Source of the DNA: Pseudomonas sp. QS1027
Lineage (GTDB): Bacteria; Pseudomonadota; Gammaproteobacteria; Pseudomonadales; Pseudomonadaceae
Length of the DNA: 64,000 nt
Direction of reading: 5' to 3'
Assembly (NCBI RefSeq): GCF_002814235.1
Contig: NZ_PHSU01000018.1
Location: 94,885-158,884, forward strand
The notes beneath the pieces are model-generated. The model was not told where the DNA came from and did no database searches. It was given only the letters and a program-made list of their open reading frames with translations. Each line of letters opens with the position of its first letter. Position 1 is the first letter of the stretch. The translations under genes and the position numbers were made by a program. Shown piece by piece: positions 8,868-17,705 of the stretch.

Positions 8868-10418
8868 TCAGAACTGGAAGTAAAGGAACGGCGAGAAGCT
8901 TTGCGCCGAGAGTTTGAGAATCGAGGCGATAAACAGCAGCAGCACCAGGGTGCGCATCAGGTAGCGCGGCCAGTCGGCGACCCAGTAGGCCGGTTGCACC
9001 TGGGCCTTTGTGCCGACGCTGTAGCCGGGTTCGTGAATGCTGCCGGCGGCTTCACCGGGGACGGCCTTGATCAGGCCGGGTTGCGCGGTGGCCGGGCCGT
9101 CTGCGGGTTTGGCTTTCGTGGCGGGCGGGTTGCTGTAGAAGTCCCGCAGGCCGAAGAACGCCAGGGTCGCGTAGGCCAGTACCAGGGTCGCGACTTGCAG
9201 GCCGGTGAGGCTGGCGCGGTTGAGTTCCGACAGCGACCACTCGCCGAAGCTGAACATGGCGCCGTACATACGGGCGGCGACGTGGAGGTTTTCGGAACGG
9301 AAGATCACCCAGCCCATGATCACCAGCAGGAAGGTCAGGGCCCAGCGGATCGGGTTGAAACGCCGTGGCGAGGTGTCGATGCCCAGGGCTTTTTCAATCG
9401 CCAGCCACAGGCCGTGCCAGGCACCCCAGACGATGTAGGTGAGGTTGGCGCCGTGCCACAGGCCGCCGAGCAGCATGGTCAGGAACAGGTTGCGGTAGGT
9501 GGTCAGCGTGCCTTTGCGGTTGCCGCCCAGGGTGATGTAGAGGTAATCCCGCAGCCAGGTCGACAGGCTGATGTGCCAGCGCCGCCAGAACTCGGTGATC
9601 GACTGGCTGATATAGGGCTGCTTGAAGTTCTCCATGAAGCGGAAGCCCATCATCAGGCCCAGGCCGATGGCCATGTCGCTGTAGCCGGAGAAGTCGAAGT
9701 ACAGCTGCGCGGTGTAGGCCAGGGCGCCGAGCCAGGCGTCGCCCGTAGTCGGGTGTTGCAGGGCGAAGCAATGGTCGGCGACCACCGCCAGGGTGTCGGC
9801 GATAAAGACTTTCTTGATAAAACCCTGCATGAACCGCGTGGCGCCCTCGGAGAATTTGTCGAGGGTGTGGGTGCGGTTGTTGAACTGCTCGGCGAGGTCG
9901 CGGAAACGCAGCACGGGGCCGGCGATCAGGTGCGGGAAGATCGCCACGAAGGCCGCGAAGTCGATCAGGTTGCGGGTCGCCGGGGTGTCGCCGCGGTAGA
10001 CGTCGATGATGTAGCTGATGGACTCGAAGATGTAGAACGAGATGCCGATCGGCAGCAGCACGTGGGTCAGGATGAAGGGTTCGAGACCGAACGAGGTCAT
10101 GATCGCGTTGAGGCTGTCGACGCCGAAGTTGGCGTACTTGAAGTAGCCGAGGATGCCCAGGTCGACGGCCACGCCCAGCAGCAGCCAGCGTTGTGCCGGT
10201 TTGCTGCGCACGCCGGCGGCACCGACCTTGAGGCCGATCCAGTAGTTCCACAGGGTGACGCCGGCGAACAGCGCCAGGAAGTCGACCCGCCACCAGGCGT
10301 AGAACACGTAGCTGGCGATCAGCAACAGCAGGTTGCGATAGCGTTGCCCGCTCAAGTAGTACAGGCCGAGAAAGATCGGCAGGAACAGGAACAGGAATAC
10401 GTTGGATGAAAAGACCAT
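8868..10418 (-). CDS. algI: Alginate O-acetyltransferase AlgI (MBOAT family)
   Basis: Polytopic inner-membrane protein that moves an acetyl group from a cytoplasmic donor across the membrane for AlgJ/AlgX. Many hydrophobic helices are visible. The MBOAT signature is present: FWRRWHISLSTWLRDYL, then LLGGLWHGANLTY with the conserved His. The start at 10418 (MVFSSNVF, the usual AlgI beginning) has AAGGAG eight bases upstream; an ATG eight codons further up is less well placed. That gives 516 residues. It opens the acetylation block, separated from algL by 205 bp with a REPIN. Confidence 0.96.
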   Translation of the reverse strand: MVFSSNVFLFLFLPIFLGLYYLSGQRYRNLLLLIASYVFYAWWRVDFLALFAGVTLWNYWIGLKVGAAGVRSKPAQRWLLLGVAVDLGILGYFKYANFGVDSLNAIMTSFGLEPFILTHVLLPIGISFYIFESISYIIDVYRGDTPATRNLIDFAAFVAIFPHLIAGPVLRFRDLAEQFNNRTHTLDKFSEGATRFMQGFIKKVFIADTLAVVADHCFALQHPTTGDAWLGALAYTAQLYFDFSGYSDMAIGLGLMMGFRFMENFKQPYISQSITEFWRRWHISLSTWLRDYLYITLGGNRKGTLTTYRNLFLTMLLGGLWHGANLTYIVWGAWHGLWLAIEKALGIDTSPRRFNPIRWALTFLLVIMGWVIFRSENLHVAARMYGAMFSFGEWSLSELNRASLTGLQVATLVLAYATLAFFGLRDFYSNPPATKAKPADGPATAQPGLIKAVPGEAAGSIHEPGYSVGTKAQVQPAYWVADWPRYLMRTLVLLLFIASILKLSAQSFSPFLYFQF

Positions 10419-10520
10419 CCCGAGCTCTCCTTGTTTCATCAACGGTCAAGGGCCGAAGCCCCCCCAAACCCCCCATGGAAATCAGGGGGGTACATGACAT
10501 CCGAATCCACCGCGATCCCT

Positions 10521-10602
10521 GTAGGAGCCGGCTTGCTGGCGATGGGGCCCGTGAGCCTTGCATCGCCTGTTCGGCCGCTATCGCCAGCAAGCCGGCTCCT
10601 AC
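10521..10602. repeat. REPIN (GTAGGAGC family) between algL and algI
   Basis: GTAGGAGCCGGCTTGCTG (forward) and its exact inverse ending CGGCTCCTAC face each other across about 35 bp. A smaller C6/G6 hairpin lies at 10469-10490. Together they fill much of the 205-bp gap in the operon. Confidence 0.9.
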
Positions 10603-10623
10603 AAAAGGGCGGTGTGCCTGTTG

Positions 10624-11733
10624 CTAGTGGTTGCCCTTCTCGTGCGTCGGGTCATAGACCTTGGTCAGGTCGCCGCCCAGGCGGAAGGTCTTGAACGGTT
10701 GCATCGCATGTTTGTGTTCAAGCACGTCCGGCGCGCAGGTGTAGAGGCTGCAGTAGGGTTCCAGCCAGGCGAATTTCGAATCGACCTTGAGGTCGGTCAT
10801 GTCCTGTTCCTTGCCGTTCTTGGCCTGGAATTCCTGCGGATCTTTCACGCCGGCCAGCACCCGGTCACCCAGACGTTTCAGCGCACCGTTGTTTTCCTGA
10901 CGCAGGTCCACACCATTGGCCAAGGCAAAACTGGCAATCATCGCCAGCGGCGGCAACGCGTAGTTGTGATAGGCCAAGGCCCGTTGCTGACGCTTCAGTT
11001 CATTGGGCAGGAACCCCTGCGCATCGACCTGGTTGGCGCCGATCTTGTATTCCTTCACCGACCAGTCGAACAGGTCGCGACGGTCGGTGGCGATCGCGGT
11101 CGCCATCACCGACCAGGCCGCCCAGTACGAGTGGTTGTTGGTTTTTTCCAGTGGCAGGTTGTCCCAGTCGCTGATCACCTGGTCGGCCATCTTGCTGAAC
11201 CAGGCCTCGATCAGTTGCGCTTCCTTCTGGTGGGTCGCCAGCGGATGGGAGTCGGAGAACTTCAGGCGGATATAGGCCGAGGCCATGCTGCCCAACGCCC
11301 ATTTGCGCATGGACTTGCCGGTGTGGTTGAAGTCCTTGGACATCAGCGCATCGGCCTGGGCCCAGGCGGTCAGCCAGTTCAGGGTGCAGCTCAGCTGTTC
11401 CGGACGACCGTCACGCATGAACTGCATCACCCGCTTGCTGGTGCCGCGTTCCATCTTGGTTATGTCGGAGGTGGTGTCGCGAAAGGATTTTTCCGACTGC
11501 ACATTCAGCGTCGAGCGGGCCTTGTCGGAACCCTCGTATTTGCTGCGGAACTGCAACGAACCGGTGTAGGGCGGGGGCATGGTGTCGCAGCCGTCGCTGT
11601 TGTCGCCGGTCTTGATCTTGTCGATGGCGGCCAGGTAACCCTGGGGCGGACGCAGTGGCGCGGCGGCCTGGGCCGAACTGGCAATGATCGCCAGGCCGAG
11701 CAGCGAAGGGGCAAGCAGTGTGCGCAGTTTCAT
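10624..11733 (-). CDS. algL: Poly(beta-D-mannuronate) lyase AlgL
   Basis: Periplasmic PL5 lyase that cleaves alginate by beta-elimination and clears polymer that strays into the periplasm. The product begins with a signal peptide ending AQA and carries family motifs PPPYTGSL, KYEGSD, FNHTGKSMRKWALGS and NNHSYWAAW (His in the active site), then QRALAYHNYALPP. The start at 11733 (MKLRTLL) has GAGGAG seven bases upstream; the in-frame ATG at 11748 overlaps the algX stop and that ribosome site, so it is unlikely. Length is 369 residues, close to the norm. Confidence 0.96.
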   Translation of the reverse strand: MKLRTLLAPSLLGLAIIASSAQAAAPLRPPQGYLAAIDKIKTGDNSDGCDTMPPPYTGSLQFRSKYEGSDKARSTLNVQSEKSFRDTTSDITKMERGTSKRVMQFMRDGRPEQLSCTLNWLTAWAQADALMSKDFNHTGKSMRKWALGSMASAYIRLKFSDSHPLATHQKEAQLIEAWFSKMADQVISDWDNLPLEKTNNHSYWAAWSVMATAIATDRRDLFDWSVKEYKIGANQVDAQGFLPNELKRQQRALAYHNYALPPLAMIASFALANGVDLRQENNGALKRLGDRVLAGVKDPQEFQAKNGKEQDMTDLKVDSKFAWLEPYCSLYTCAPDVLEHKHAMQPFKTFRLGGDLTKVYDPTHEKGNH

Positions 11734-11744
11734 CGGTAGGCTCC

Positions 11745-13178
11745 TCATAACCCGGCCTGTGCCACATGGGGCTCGGCGCTGGGGAATACGTTGCGTTTGC
11801 AGATCTTCGCCTCGACTTGCTGCGGCGCGGTGCCCGCTTCCGGGCCCTGGACTTCGACGGCCAGCAGGTTCTGGTTGGCCCAGTCTTCGTCGGTGCGCAG
11901 CTCAAAGGCGAAACGTCCGTCGGTGTCGGAGGTTTGCGGTTTCTCGATCTTGATGTCCTCGTGGCGACCGTTCATGTACCAGAGGGTGGCGTGCAGGGTT
12001 TTCACCGAGGTGTCGGCGAAGCGGATGTCGACCTGGTGTCCGCTGTTGCGCAGGTCGCGGTTGTTGCTGTTGACCAGCAGTTCGTTTTTGCCCGGTTTGA
12101 CCGTGGTGCTGGCGCTCATATCAGCGCTTTTACCTTCGCAACCGTTGTCGAGTACGGACATCATCTGCCGGTAGATGGTTTCCTGGTCGAGGCGATACAG
12201 CGGCGAGAACTCCCAGATCAGCACTTTCGGCGGGGTCTTCTGGAACGCCTCGCTGCCCAGGTACTGCAGCATCGAGCCTTCCAGGCCACCGCCGGGGAAG
12301 GCGACGTTGAGGATGTCGGCGCCGATGTACTGTTGCAGGAAACCGGCGAAGTTGTAGTTCTTGCCACTGTGGCTGGTGCCCACCAGGGTGATCTGCGGGT
12401 TGCCGGCATCGCCGAACAGGTCGCCGTCCGCGGCTTCGCCCTTGGGCTCGGTGCTGAACTGTTCCATGTACTGGATCGCGTAGCTGGTGCCGCAGAGCTG
12501 GCCGGCCATGTTGTGCAGGGTGCCGGTCTTGCCCATGCGCCCGGAGACCTTGGTCTCGAATTCACGGTGGGGAATGTCGGCAAAGCCCGGCATCTTTTTC
12601 ACCGTCTCGGCGACGATCTTCGCGGTACGCTCGGCGCCGTACGGGGTCCAGTGCTGGTCGCCACGGAAGTAGAAATCGTGGGCCTGTTGCTCGTTGGTCA
12701 GCGGCGACAGGTCCGGTACGTGGTAGCCCATCTTGGCGAAGCGCCCGAGCATCGCCTGGTAGTTGCCCAGGGCTTTTTCATAGTCGAACCTGGCGCGCTC
12801 GGCCGGGAACAGTTTGTTGCGATCCACCAGGCCACGGGTCGGCTGATAGACCACCACCAACTCCACGCCCTTGCTCTTGAAGGCATCGTGCAGTTGTTGC
12901 AGGCGCCGGTAACCGGCGGGGCTGGTGTCGAACTCGGTGCGCAGGTCTTCCTGGGTGCGGAACAGCCAGTCGCCCTGGGCCTGGACCAGGGTGGTGAAGT
13001 TCTGCTGGTAGCGGCTGACGTAGTTCTTCGCGTCATGGGCCGCCGGGCACAGGCTGCAGCAGGGCTCGGCGGTAAAGCTCGGCGCCTGGACTTCCTCGGC
13101 CTTGAGGCTGCCGCTGGCGGCGAAGATCGCCGCGGCAAGGCCGGACAGGCCGAGCAGTTTGATCAGATGTGGGTTCAT
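11745..13178 (-). CDS. algX: Alginate biosynthesis protein AlgX (SGNH domain plus carbohydrate-binding module)
   Basis: Periplasmic protein that binds alginate and acetylates it, and is part of the export complex. It has a signal peptide (about residues 1-27), then Cys-rich EPCCSLCPAAHD. The SGNH-like catalytic elements are DQHWTPYGAE and GTSHSGKNYNF. The final third (after about residue 340) is the beta-rich carbohydrate-binding domain. The ATG at 13178 has GAGGA upstream; a TTG five codons earlier overlaps the algG stop and is rejected. Length is 477 residues. Confidence 0.96.
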   Translation of the reverse strand: MNPHLIKLLGLSGLAAAIFAASGSLKAEEVQAPSFTAEPCCSLCPAAHDAKNYVSRYQQNFTTLVQAQGDWLFRTQEDLRTEFDTSPAGYRRLQQLHDAFKSKGVELVVVYQPTRGLVDRNKLFPAERARFDYEKALGNYQAMLGRFAKMGYHVPDLSPLTNEQQAHDFYFRGDQHWTPYGAERTAKIVAETVKKMPGFADIPHREFETKVSGRMGKTGTLHNMAGQLCGTSYAIQYMEQFSTEPKGEAADGDLFGDAGNPQITLVGTSHSGKNYNFAGFLQQYIGADILNVAFPGGGLEGSMLQYLGSEAFQKTPPKVLIWEFSPLYRLDQETIYRQMMSVLDNGCEGKSADMSASTTVKPGKNELLVNSNNRDLRNSGHQVDIRFADTSVKTLHATLWYMNGRHEDIKIEKPQTSDTDGRFAFELRTDEDWANQNLLAVEVQGPEAGTAPQQVEAKICKRNVFPSAEPHVAQAGL

Positions 13179-13189
13179 AAAGGTCGTCC

Positions 13190-14779
13190 TCAATCCCGCA
13201 GGGGTGTCTGGCGTTCGACGGGGTCGATCAGCACGGCTTTCTGCTGGCGCACCAGCAGGTCGAGAATTTCATCCTGGCGCTCGCCGAGAATCCCGGTGAA
13301 GCTGATGCCGCTGGTTTTCGTCGGGGCGAGCATCGACACCCGGTACAGCTCGACACTCAACGGCGAGTCGATGGACAGCGGGCCGCTGCCGTTGCCGGCC
13401 AGTTCGCCACCGACCACGATCAGTGAAACCTCGGCATCGAACGGGTCGAGCTTGATGTCGCGATCGGTGTCGCTCAGGTCCTTGATGTGGCCGTAGACCC
13501 CGGTCAGGCCGTTGGCCATGGCGACGTTTTCGTACAGGCGGATATTCACGCTGTTGCGGATGCGGATGCCGTGGCGCTTGTTGCCGATGACCTTGTTGGC
13601 GTAGATCAGGTTGTCGGCACTCTCGTAGAGGGTGATGCCGTCGGTGTGGTTCGTGTAGATCTGGTTGTAGGCGATCAGGTTGTTGACGCTGTTACGGTCG
13701 ATCACCAGGCCCGAGAGGTGGTTGTCGTAGCTGCGGTTGTTGAAGATGAAGCTGTCGTTCACTTCCCGGGAAATGATGATGCCGTGTTTCTTCCTGGTCC
13801 CGTGGACGGTGTTGTCGGCGATGATCAGCCCGTGGGAACGGTCGTGGGGGTCGATGCCGTAGACGATGTTGTCGCGGTAGGTGTTGCCCTTGAGCACGAA
13901 GTCACGGGTCTCGTAGCAGTAGAAGCCGTACCACATGTCCGAGAACTCGGAGCCGATGATCCAGCCGGTCGGCTCGGGCCGCTTGAGCACCTTGGCCATG
14001 TTCGGCGTGTACTGGGAAATACTCACGCCGTAGGACTTGCTGTTGGCGTAGCCGAAGCTGGCCATCTTGCTGTTGACGATATAGGTCTCGGTGCCACCCC
14101 AGGCCAGCAGGAAAGGCCGGAATTCCTGGGGCGAACGGAAGGTCGCCGGGCTGTTGTCGGCTTCGCGCCAGCCGGTGACCCTGGTGTCACGGATAAACAG
14201 CTGGCCGTCGTTGATCAGGAACGCGCCGCCTTCCTGGGACAGGCGCAGTTCCTGGGTCTGCTTGTCGACTTCAAGGATGCCCTTGCGCCCGACCACGATC
14301 GGCAACCTGGCCAGGAACACCCCCGGCGAGGTTTCGCTGATGTATTGCTTGGGCAGCTTTTTGCTCAGGTCCTTGAGGTTGATATAGCCGTCGTCGATGA
14401 AGATCGCCTGGGGAATGCCATGTTGGCGGACCACCCATTCGGCCATCTTGTTGTCACCGCCGATAAAGTCCTTGAGGGCGTCTTCCTGCATCATCTGGCG
14501 GACGCTGATCTTGCCCGGTTTGCCGCGCACGATCTTCGCCGCGACGGCCTCGGCGGTGTAGCCGCGCAGGTCCGGCAGCTTGGGTTTTTCCAGGTGCAGC
14601 GGCGCGGTCGGCGCGCTGCTGACGGTGTAGGTCTTGGCCTGTTGCAGTTCCTTGGCCAGGATCGGTGCGTGCTCGGTTTTAACCGGCGGCGCATCGACGC
14701 TGGCAAAGGCCGCGCTACTGGCCAGCAGCAGGGCGCCGGCCAATACGCTGAGCGAGCCTTGCAGGGCGCTGTGGTTCAT
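13190..14779 (-). CDS. algG: Mannuronan C5-epimerase AlgG
   Basis: Periplasmic enzyme that turns some D-mannuronate residues of the polymer into L-guluronate. The 529-residue protein has a signal peptide ending AAFA near residue 26, and a right-handed parallel beta-helix (CASH-type repeats) from about residue 230 to 460. The catalytic DPHDR motif is at 310-314, followed by SHGLII with a conserved His. The ATG at 14779 was chosen because AAGGGAG lies eight bases upstream; a further ATG at 14806 sits on the algE stop. It also helps keep the secretion scaffold intact in known systems. Confidence 0.96.
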   Translation of the reverse strand: MNHSALQGSLSVLAGALLLASSAAFASVDAPPVKTEHAPILAKELQQAKTYTVSSAPTAPLHLEKPKLPDLRGYTAEAVAAKIVRGKPGKISVRQMMQEDALKDFIGGDNKMAEWVVRQHGIPQAIFIDDGYINLKDLSKKLPKQYISETSPGVFLARLPIVVGRKGILEVDKQTQELRLSQEGGAFLINDGQLFIRDTRVTGWREADNSPATFRSPQEFRPFLLAWGGTETYIVNSKMASFGYANSKSYGVSISQYTPNMAKVLKRPEPTGWIIGSEFSDMWYGFYCYETRDFVLKGNTYRDNIVYGIDPHDRSHGLIIADNTVHGTRKKHGIIISREVNDSFIFNNRSYDNHLSGLVIDRNSVNNLIAYNQIYTNHTDGITLYESADNLIYANKVIGNKRHGIRIRNSVNIRLYENVAMANGLTGVYGHIKDLSDTDRDIKLDPFDAEVSLIVVGGELAGNGSGPLSIDSPLSVELYRVSMLAPTKTSGISFTGILGERQDEILDLLVRQQKAVLIDPVERQTPLRD

Positions 14780-14805
14780 CTCGGTCACTCCCTTGGCGGT
14801 CTGCA

Positions 14806-16290
14806 TCAGAAGCGCCAGATCACGTCGACAAACGCGCGGTGCATATAGGAATCGACGCTCTTGCCGTAGGCATCGCCGGGCTTGAACACGCCGCCGCGAA
14901 AACGCACCAGCGCCGAAGGTTCGTCGATGGACTGGCTCAGCGCTGCCGGCAGCAGGCCTTGCTTGAAGTACTTGGTCACCACCAGGTCGACTTCCTGGCC
15001 CAGGTCTTTCTTGCCGTCCTGCAACGGCAGCGAGGCGCTGGAGAGCAGGGCGCCGGTGGCGTCGTCGTAGTTGTTCTGCACGGCGTTGATGCCGTTGCTG
15101 CCGACGTCCTTTTGCCCGTCGACGCGCCAGAACTTGTGGTAGATGAGGCTCGCGTCGTAGTCTTCGCGCAGCTGCCAGGAGCCGAACAGGGTGGCGGTCT
15201 GCAGGTTGTTCATTTCGCCACGGAAGGCTTCGCCGAAACGGTGGGTCCGCGAGCGGGTGCCGGTGAAGTTCGAGCGATTGCTTTCCAGGCCGTTCTGTTC
15301 GTAGTCGCCGCTGGCGCGGGCATAGGCGGCACCGACCTGCCAGTTCGGGTCGAGGCGCAGGCGCACGCCGAGGTCGGTGGCCCAGCCGTTGATATGGCTG
15401 CCCTGGCTGGCGTCCACGGGGCGGCTGCCGTCGGCATTGAGCGGGTTGACGCTGTCGCGGTGGCCGCTCATGCCGGTCAGGCTGGCCCAGTAGTTGACGG
15501 TGTTGGTGTTTTTGAAATTGTAGGCATCGCTGTCGGCTTCCAGGCCGAGCCAGGTCAGGTCGCCGTTGGCCTTTTTGTCCAGCGGGTCGGCGACGACGCC
15601 GGGTGTCGGGTAGTCGAGCTTGCCGTCGTCATGGGTGTGGTGGGCGCGTACGCCGAGCCACTGGCCGGGTGTCCACTGGTAGGCGACGTCGCCGTAGACA
15701 TGCAGGCGGTCCTTGTCCTGGGGCGCCAGTTCGGTGAGGTCGGTGCGGTATTCGCTGAAACGCTCGGCGGCGCCCAGGTTGGCCCGCAACAGGGTGGTGT
15801 CGAAGCTCCAGTTCAGTGCCTCGATATTGGTGTCGCGCCATTGCCCGTCGTCATTGCGCAGGCGCTGGCGACCGAGTTTGAGCATCTCGCCCGGATAAGG
15901 CGTCAGGCCCTTGTAGCCGACCCAGAATTCGCGCAGGGCCAGGTAGCTTTTTTCCGGCTTGCGGGCGTCGTTGCTCGAGGTTTCCTGGCTGGCATCGGCC
16001 TGTTGCAAGGTGTCGGTTTCAATGATGTCGCTGGCGGTCACGGCCTGGCCCATGGCGTAGGCGCTCCAGTTGCCGCGCTCGCCGTAGGCCCACGGACGCA
16101 GGTCCAGGCCGATACCGTTGACGTCGCCGCCCTTGAGGGTGCCGAGGTCGCGGTCGTCTTCGGATTGGCCGGTGATTTTCACTTCGAGGCCGAAGTTCTT
16201 GGTCTCGGTCATCGCCGCCAGGCTCGGGCAGGACCAGAGCAGGGCGACGCTCAGGCCGATACCGGCCTTGACGAAAGGATTGAGAGTCAT
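14806..16290 (-). CDS. algE: Alginate outer-membrane export porin AlgE
   Basis: Outer-membrane beta-barrel through which alginate leaves the cell. The 494-residue product has a signal peptide ending SLA, many alternating amphipathic strands and a C-terminal phenylalanine (VIWRF), the usual barrel assembly signal. Acidic and basic residues alternate through the strands, in line with a charged pore constriction. Its start codon overlaps the algK stop by four bases (ATGA), so the partners AlgK and AlgE are translationally coupled. Confidence 0.96.
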   Translation of the reverse strand: MTLNPFVKAGIGLSVALLWSCPSLAAMTETKNFGLEVKITGQSEDDRDLGTLKGGDVNGIGLDLRPWAYGERGNWSAYAMGQAVTASDIIETDTLQQADASQETSSNDARKPEKSYLALREFWVGYKGLTPYPGEMLKLGRQRLRNDDGQWRDTNIEALNWSFDTTLLRANLGAAERFSEYRTDLTELAPQDKDRLHVYGDVAYQWTPGQWLGVRAHHTHDDGKLDYPTPGVVADPLDKKANGDLTWLGLEADSDAYNFKNTNTVNYWASLTGMSGHRDSVNPLNADGSRPVDASQGSHINGWATDLGVRLRLDPNWQVGAAYARASGDYEQNGLESNRSNFTGTRSRTHRFGEAFRGEMNNLQTATLFGSWQLREDYDASLIYHKFWRVDGQKDVGSNGINAVQNNYDDATGALLSSASLPLQDGKKDLGQEVDLVVTKYFKQGLLPAALSQSIDEPSALVRFRGGVFKPGDAYGKSVDSYMHRAFVDVIWRF

Positions 16291-17696
16291 AAGGTTTTTT
16301 CCTCGCGGTCGCCTTCCTGCAGGACTTGTTGCAGGTCCAGCGGATTGCGGCTCAGGGTCCCGCGCAGGCGCTGCTCTTGTTGCAGCAGGCGCTGGGCATC
16401 GGCGCGCTGGGCCGGCGGCAATTGGGCGTCGAGTTGTTGGGCCAGGTCATTGGCCAAGGGGGTGTCCTGGGCTTTGGCCAGTTGGCTGAAGACGTAGGCG
16501 TTGAGCGGATCGGGTCGGGTGCCACGGCCCTGGGAAAACAGTTGGGCGATGGCGAAGTCGGCGCTGTTCTGGCCGTTGCGGGCGGCCTTGAGCAGATGGT
16601 CGAGGGCCTTTTGCGAGTAGACCTGGCCGAGGTAGCCACGGCGATAGATCTGCCCCAGGTAGTAATCGGCGGCGACTTCCTTGCCGACGGCTTTCTGGAA
16701 ATGCGCCTCGGCCTGCTTGGCGTCGGCCGGCACCCATTTGCCTTCGTAGTAGAGCTTGCCCAGCAGCAGTTCGGCGCGGGGCTGGTCGGCGGCGCGGCCG
16801 TTGTCCAGGTATTCCATCATCTGCTTGACGTCGCCCAGGGCGGGGAAGTCGTAGAGCAATTGCGCCAGGCTGACCCAGGACGCCGGGTAGCCGGGGGCGA
16901 TCTGTTCCAGCAGTGCCTGCGCGGTCTTTTCATCCGGCTGGCCGAGGCTTGCATCGCTGAGCACACGGGCTACGCTGTCGACCCGTTGGTCACCGACGGT
17001 GCCACGGCGGTAGGCGGCCTGCAGTTGCTTGAGCAAGGCGGCCTGTTGGTCCGGCTGGGCGCGTTTCTGGTACACGGTGGCCAGCTCGACGTAGCAGATG
17101 TCGCTGCTGTTGAGCGCGGTCCTGCAGATCTTTTCCACCTCGTCCAGATGCTGGTCGTAGGTGTCCTGGGTCCGATAGAGCAGCACTTGCGCCAGGCCCG
17201 CTTCCGGGTAGCCGGCGCTGCGCCATTGGCTGATCTGTTGCTGGGCGTTGACCTCGGGGAAGCTCTGCGGGAATTGCAGGTAGAGCATCGCCAGGGCAAT
17301 CAGGGTGTTGCCTTCCCCGTTGGCGAAGGCCTTTTTCAGCAGGCCTTCGGCTTCGCGGTGCTCGGCTTCGCTGGCACCGGGCTTGGCCACCAGCAGGCGG
17401 CCCAGACGGGCCTGGGCCCGGGGCGAGGTGTCGGCGGCGGCGCGGTAGGTCGCTTCCGCCAGCTTGAGCTGGGCCGGGTCGCGGCTTTCCACCTGGATAT
17501 CGGCCAGGCCGACCTGTGCGTCGCTGTAGCCCAGGTCCGCCAGCTTGCGGTAATTCTGTTCGGCCAGGGCGGTGTCGCCGCGCTTGAGCGCTTCATTGGC
17601 CAGGCGCTGGTCGGGCAGGCCGGCACAACCGGCGAGGCCGATCGCCATGGCCAGTGCCAGCGGTAGGGGCAGGGTGCGTAAGGTCGTCACAGGCAT
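16287..17696 (-). CDS. algK: Alginate export lipoprotein AlgK (TPR/Sel1-like repeats)
   Basis: Periplasm-facing outer-membrane lipoprotein that helps place AlgE and links it to the rest of the export complex. The N-terminus is a lipoprotein signal with lipobox LAGC. After it come about ten helical TPR/Sel1-like repeats (for example YSDAQVGLADI, AELLLGKLYYEGKW, YYLGQIYRRGYLGQVY). GGAGG lies just before the ATG. Length is 469 residues. It begins nine bases after alg44. Confidence 0.96.
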   Translation of the reverse strand: MPVTTLRTLPLPLALAMAIGLAGCAGLPDQRLANEALKRGDTALAEQNYRKLADLGYSDAQVGLADIQVESRDPAQLKLAEATYRAAADTSPRAQARLGRLLVAKPGASEAEHREAEGLLKKAFANGEGNTLIALAMLYLQFPQSFPEVNAQQQISQWRSAGYPEAGLAQVLLYRTQDTYDQHLDEVEKICRTALNSSDICYVELATVYQKRAQPDQQAALLKQLQAAYRRGTVGDQRVDSVARVLSDASLGQPDEKTAQALLEQIAPGYPASWVSLAQLLYDFPALGDVKQMMEYLDNGRAADQPRAELLLGKLYYEGKWVPADAKQAEAHFQKAVGKEVAADYYLGQIYRRGYLGQVYSQKALDHLLKAARNGQNSADFAIAQLFSQGRGTRPDPLNAYVFSQLAKAQDTPLANDLAQQLDAQLPPAQRADAQRLLQQEQRLRGTLSRNPLDLQQVLQEGDREEKTL

Positions 17697-17705
17697 GTCC
17701 TCCGC

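Noticed and set aside
8844..13496. Long plus-strand open frames opposite algI, algL, algX and algG
   Set aside because: Shadows produced by third-position GC in the alginate genes; no family resemblance.
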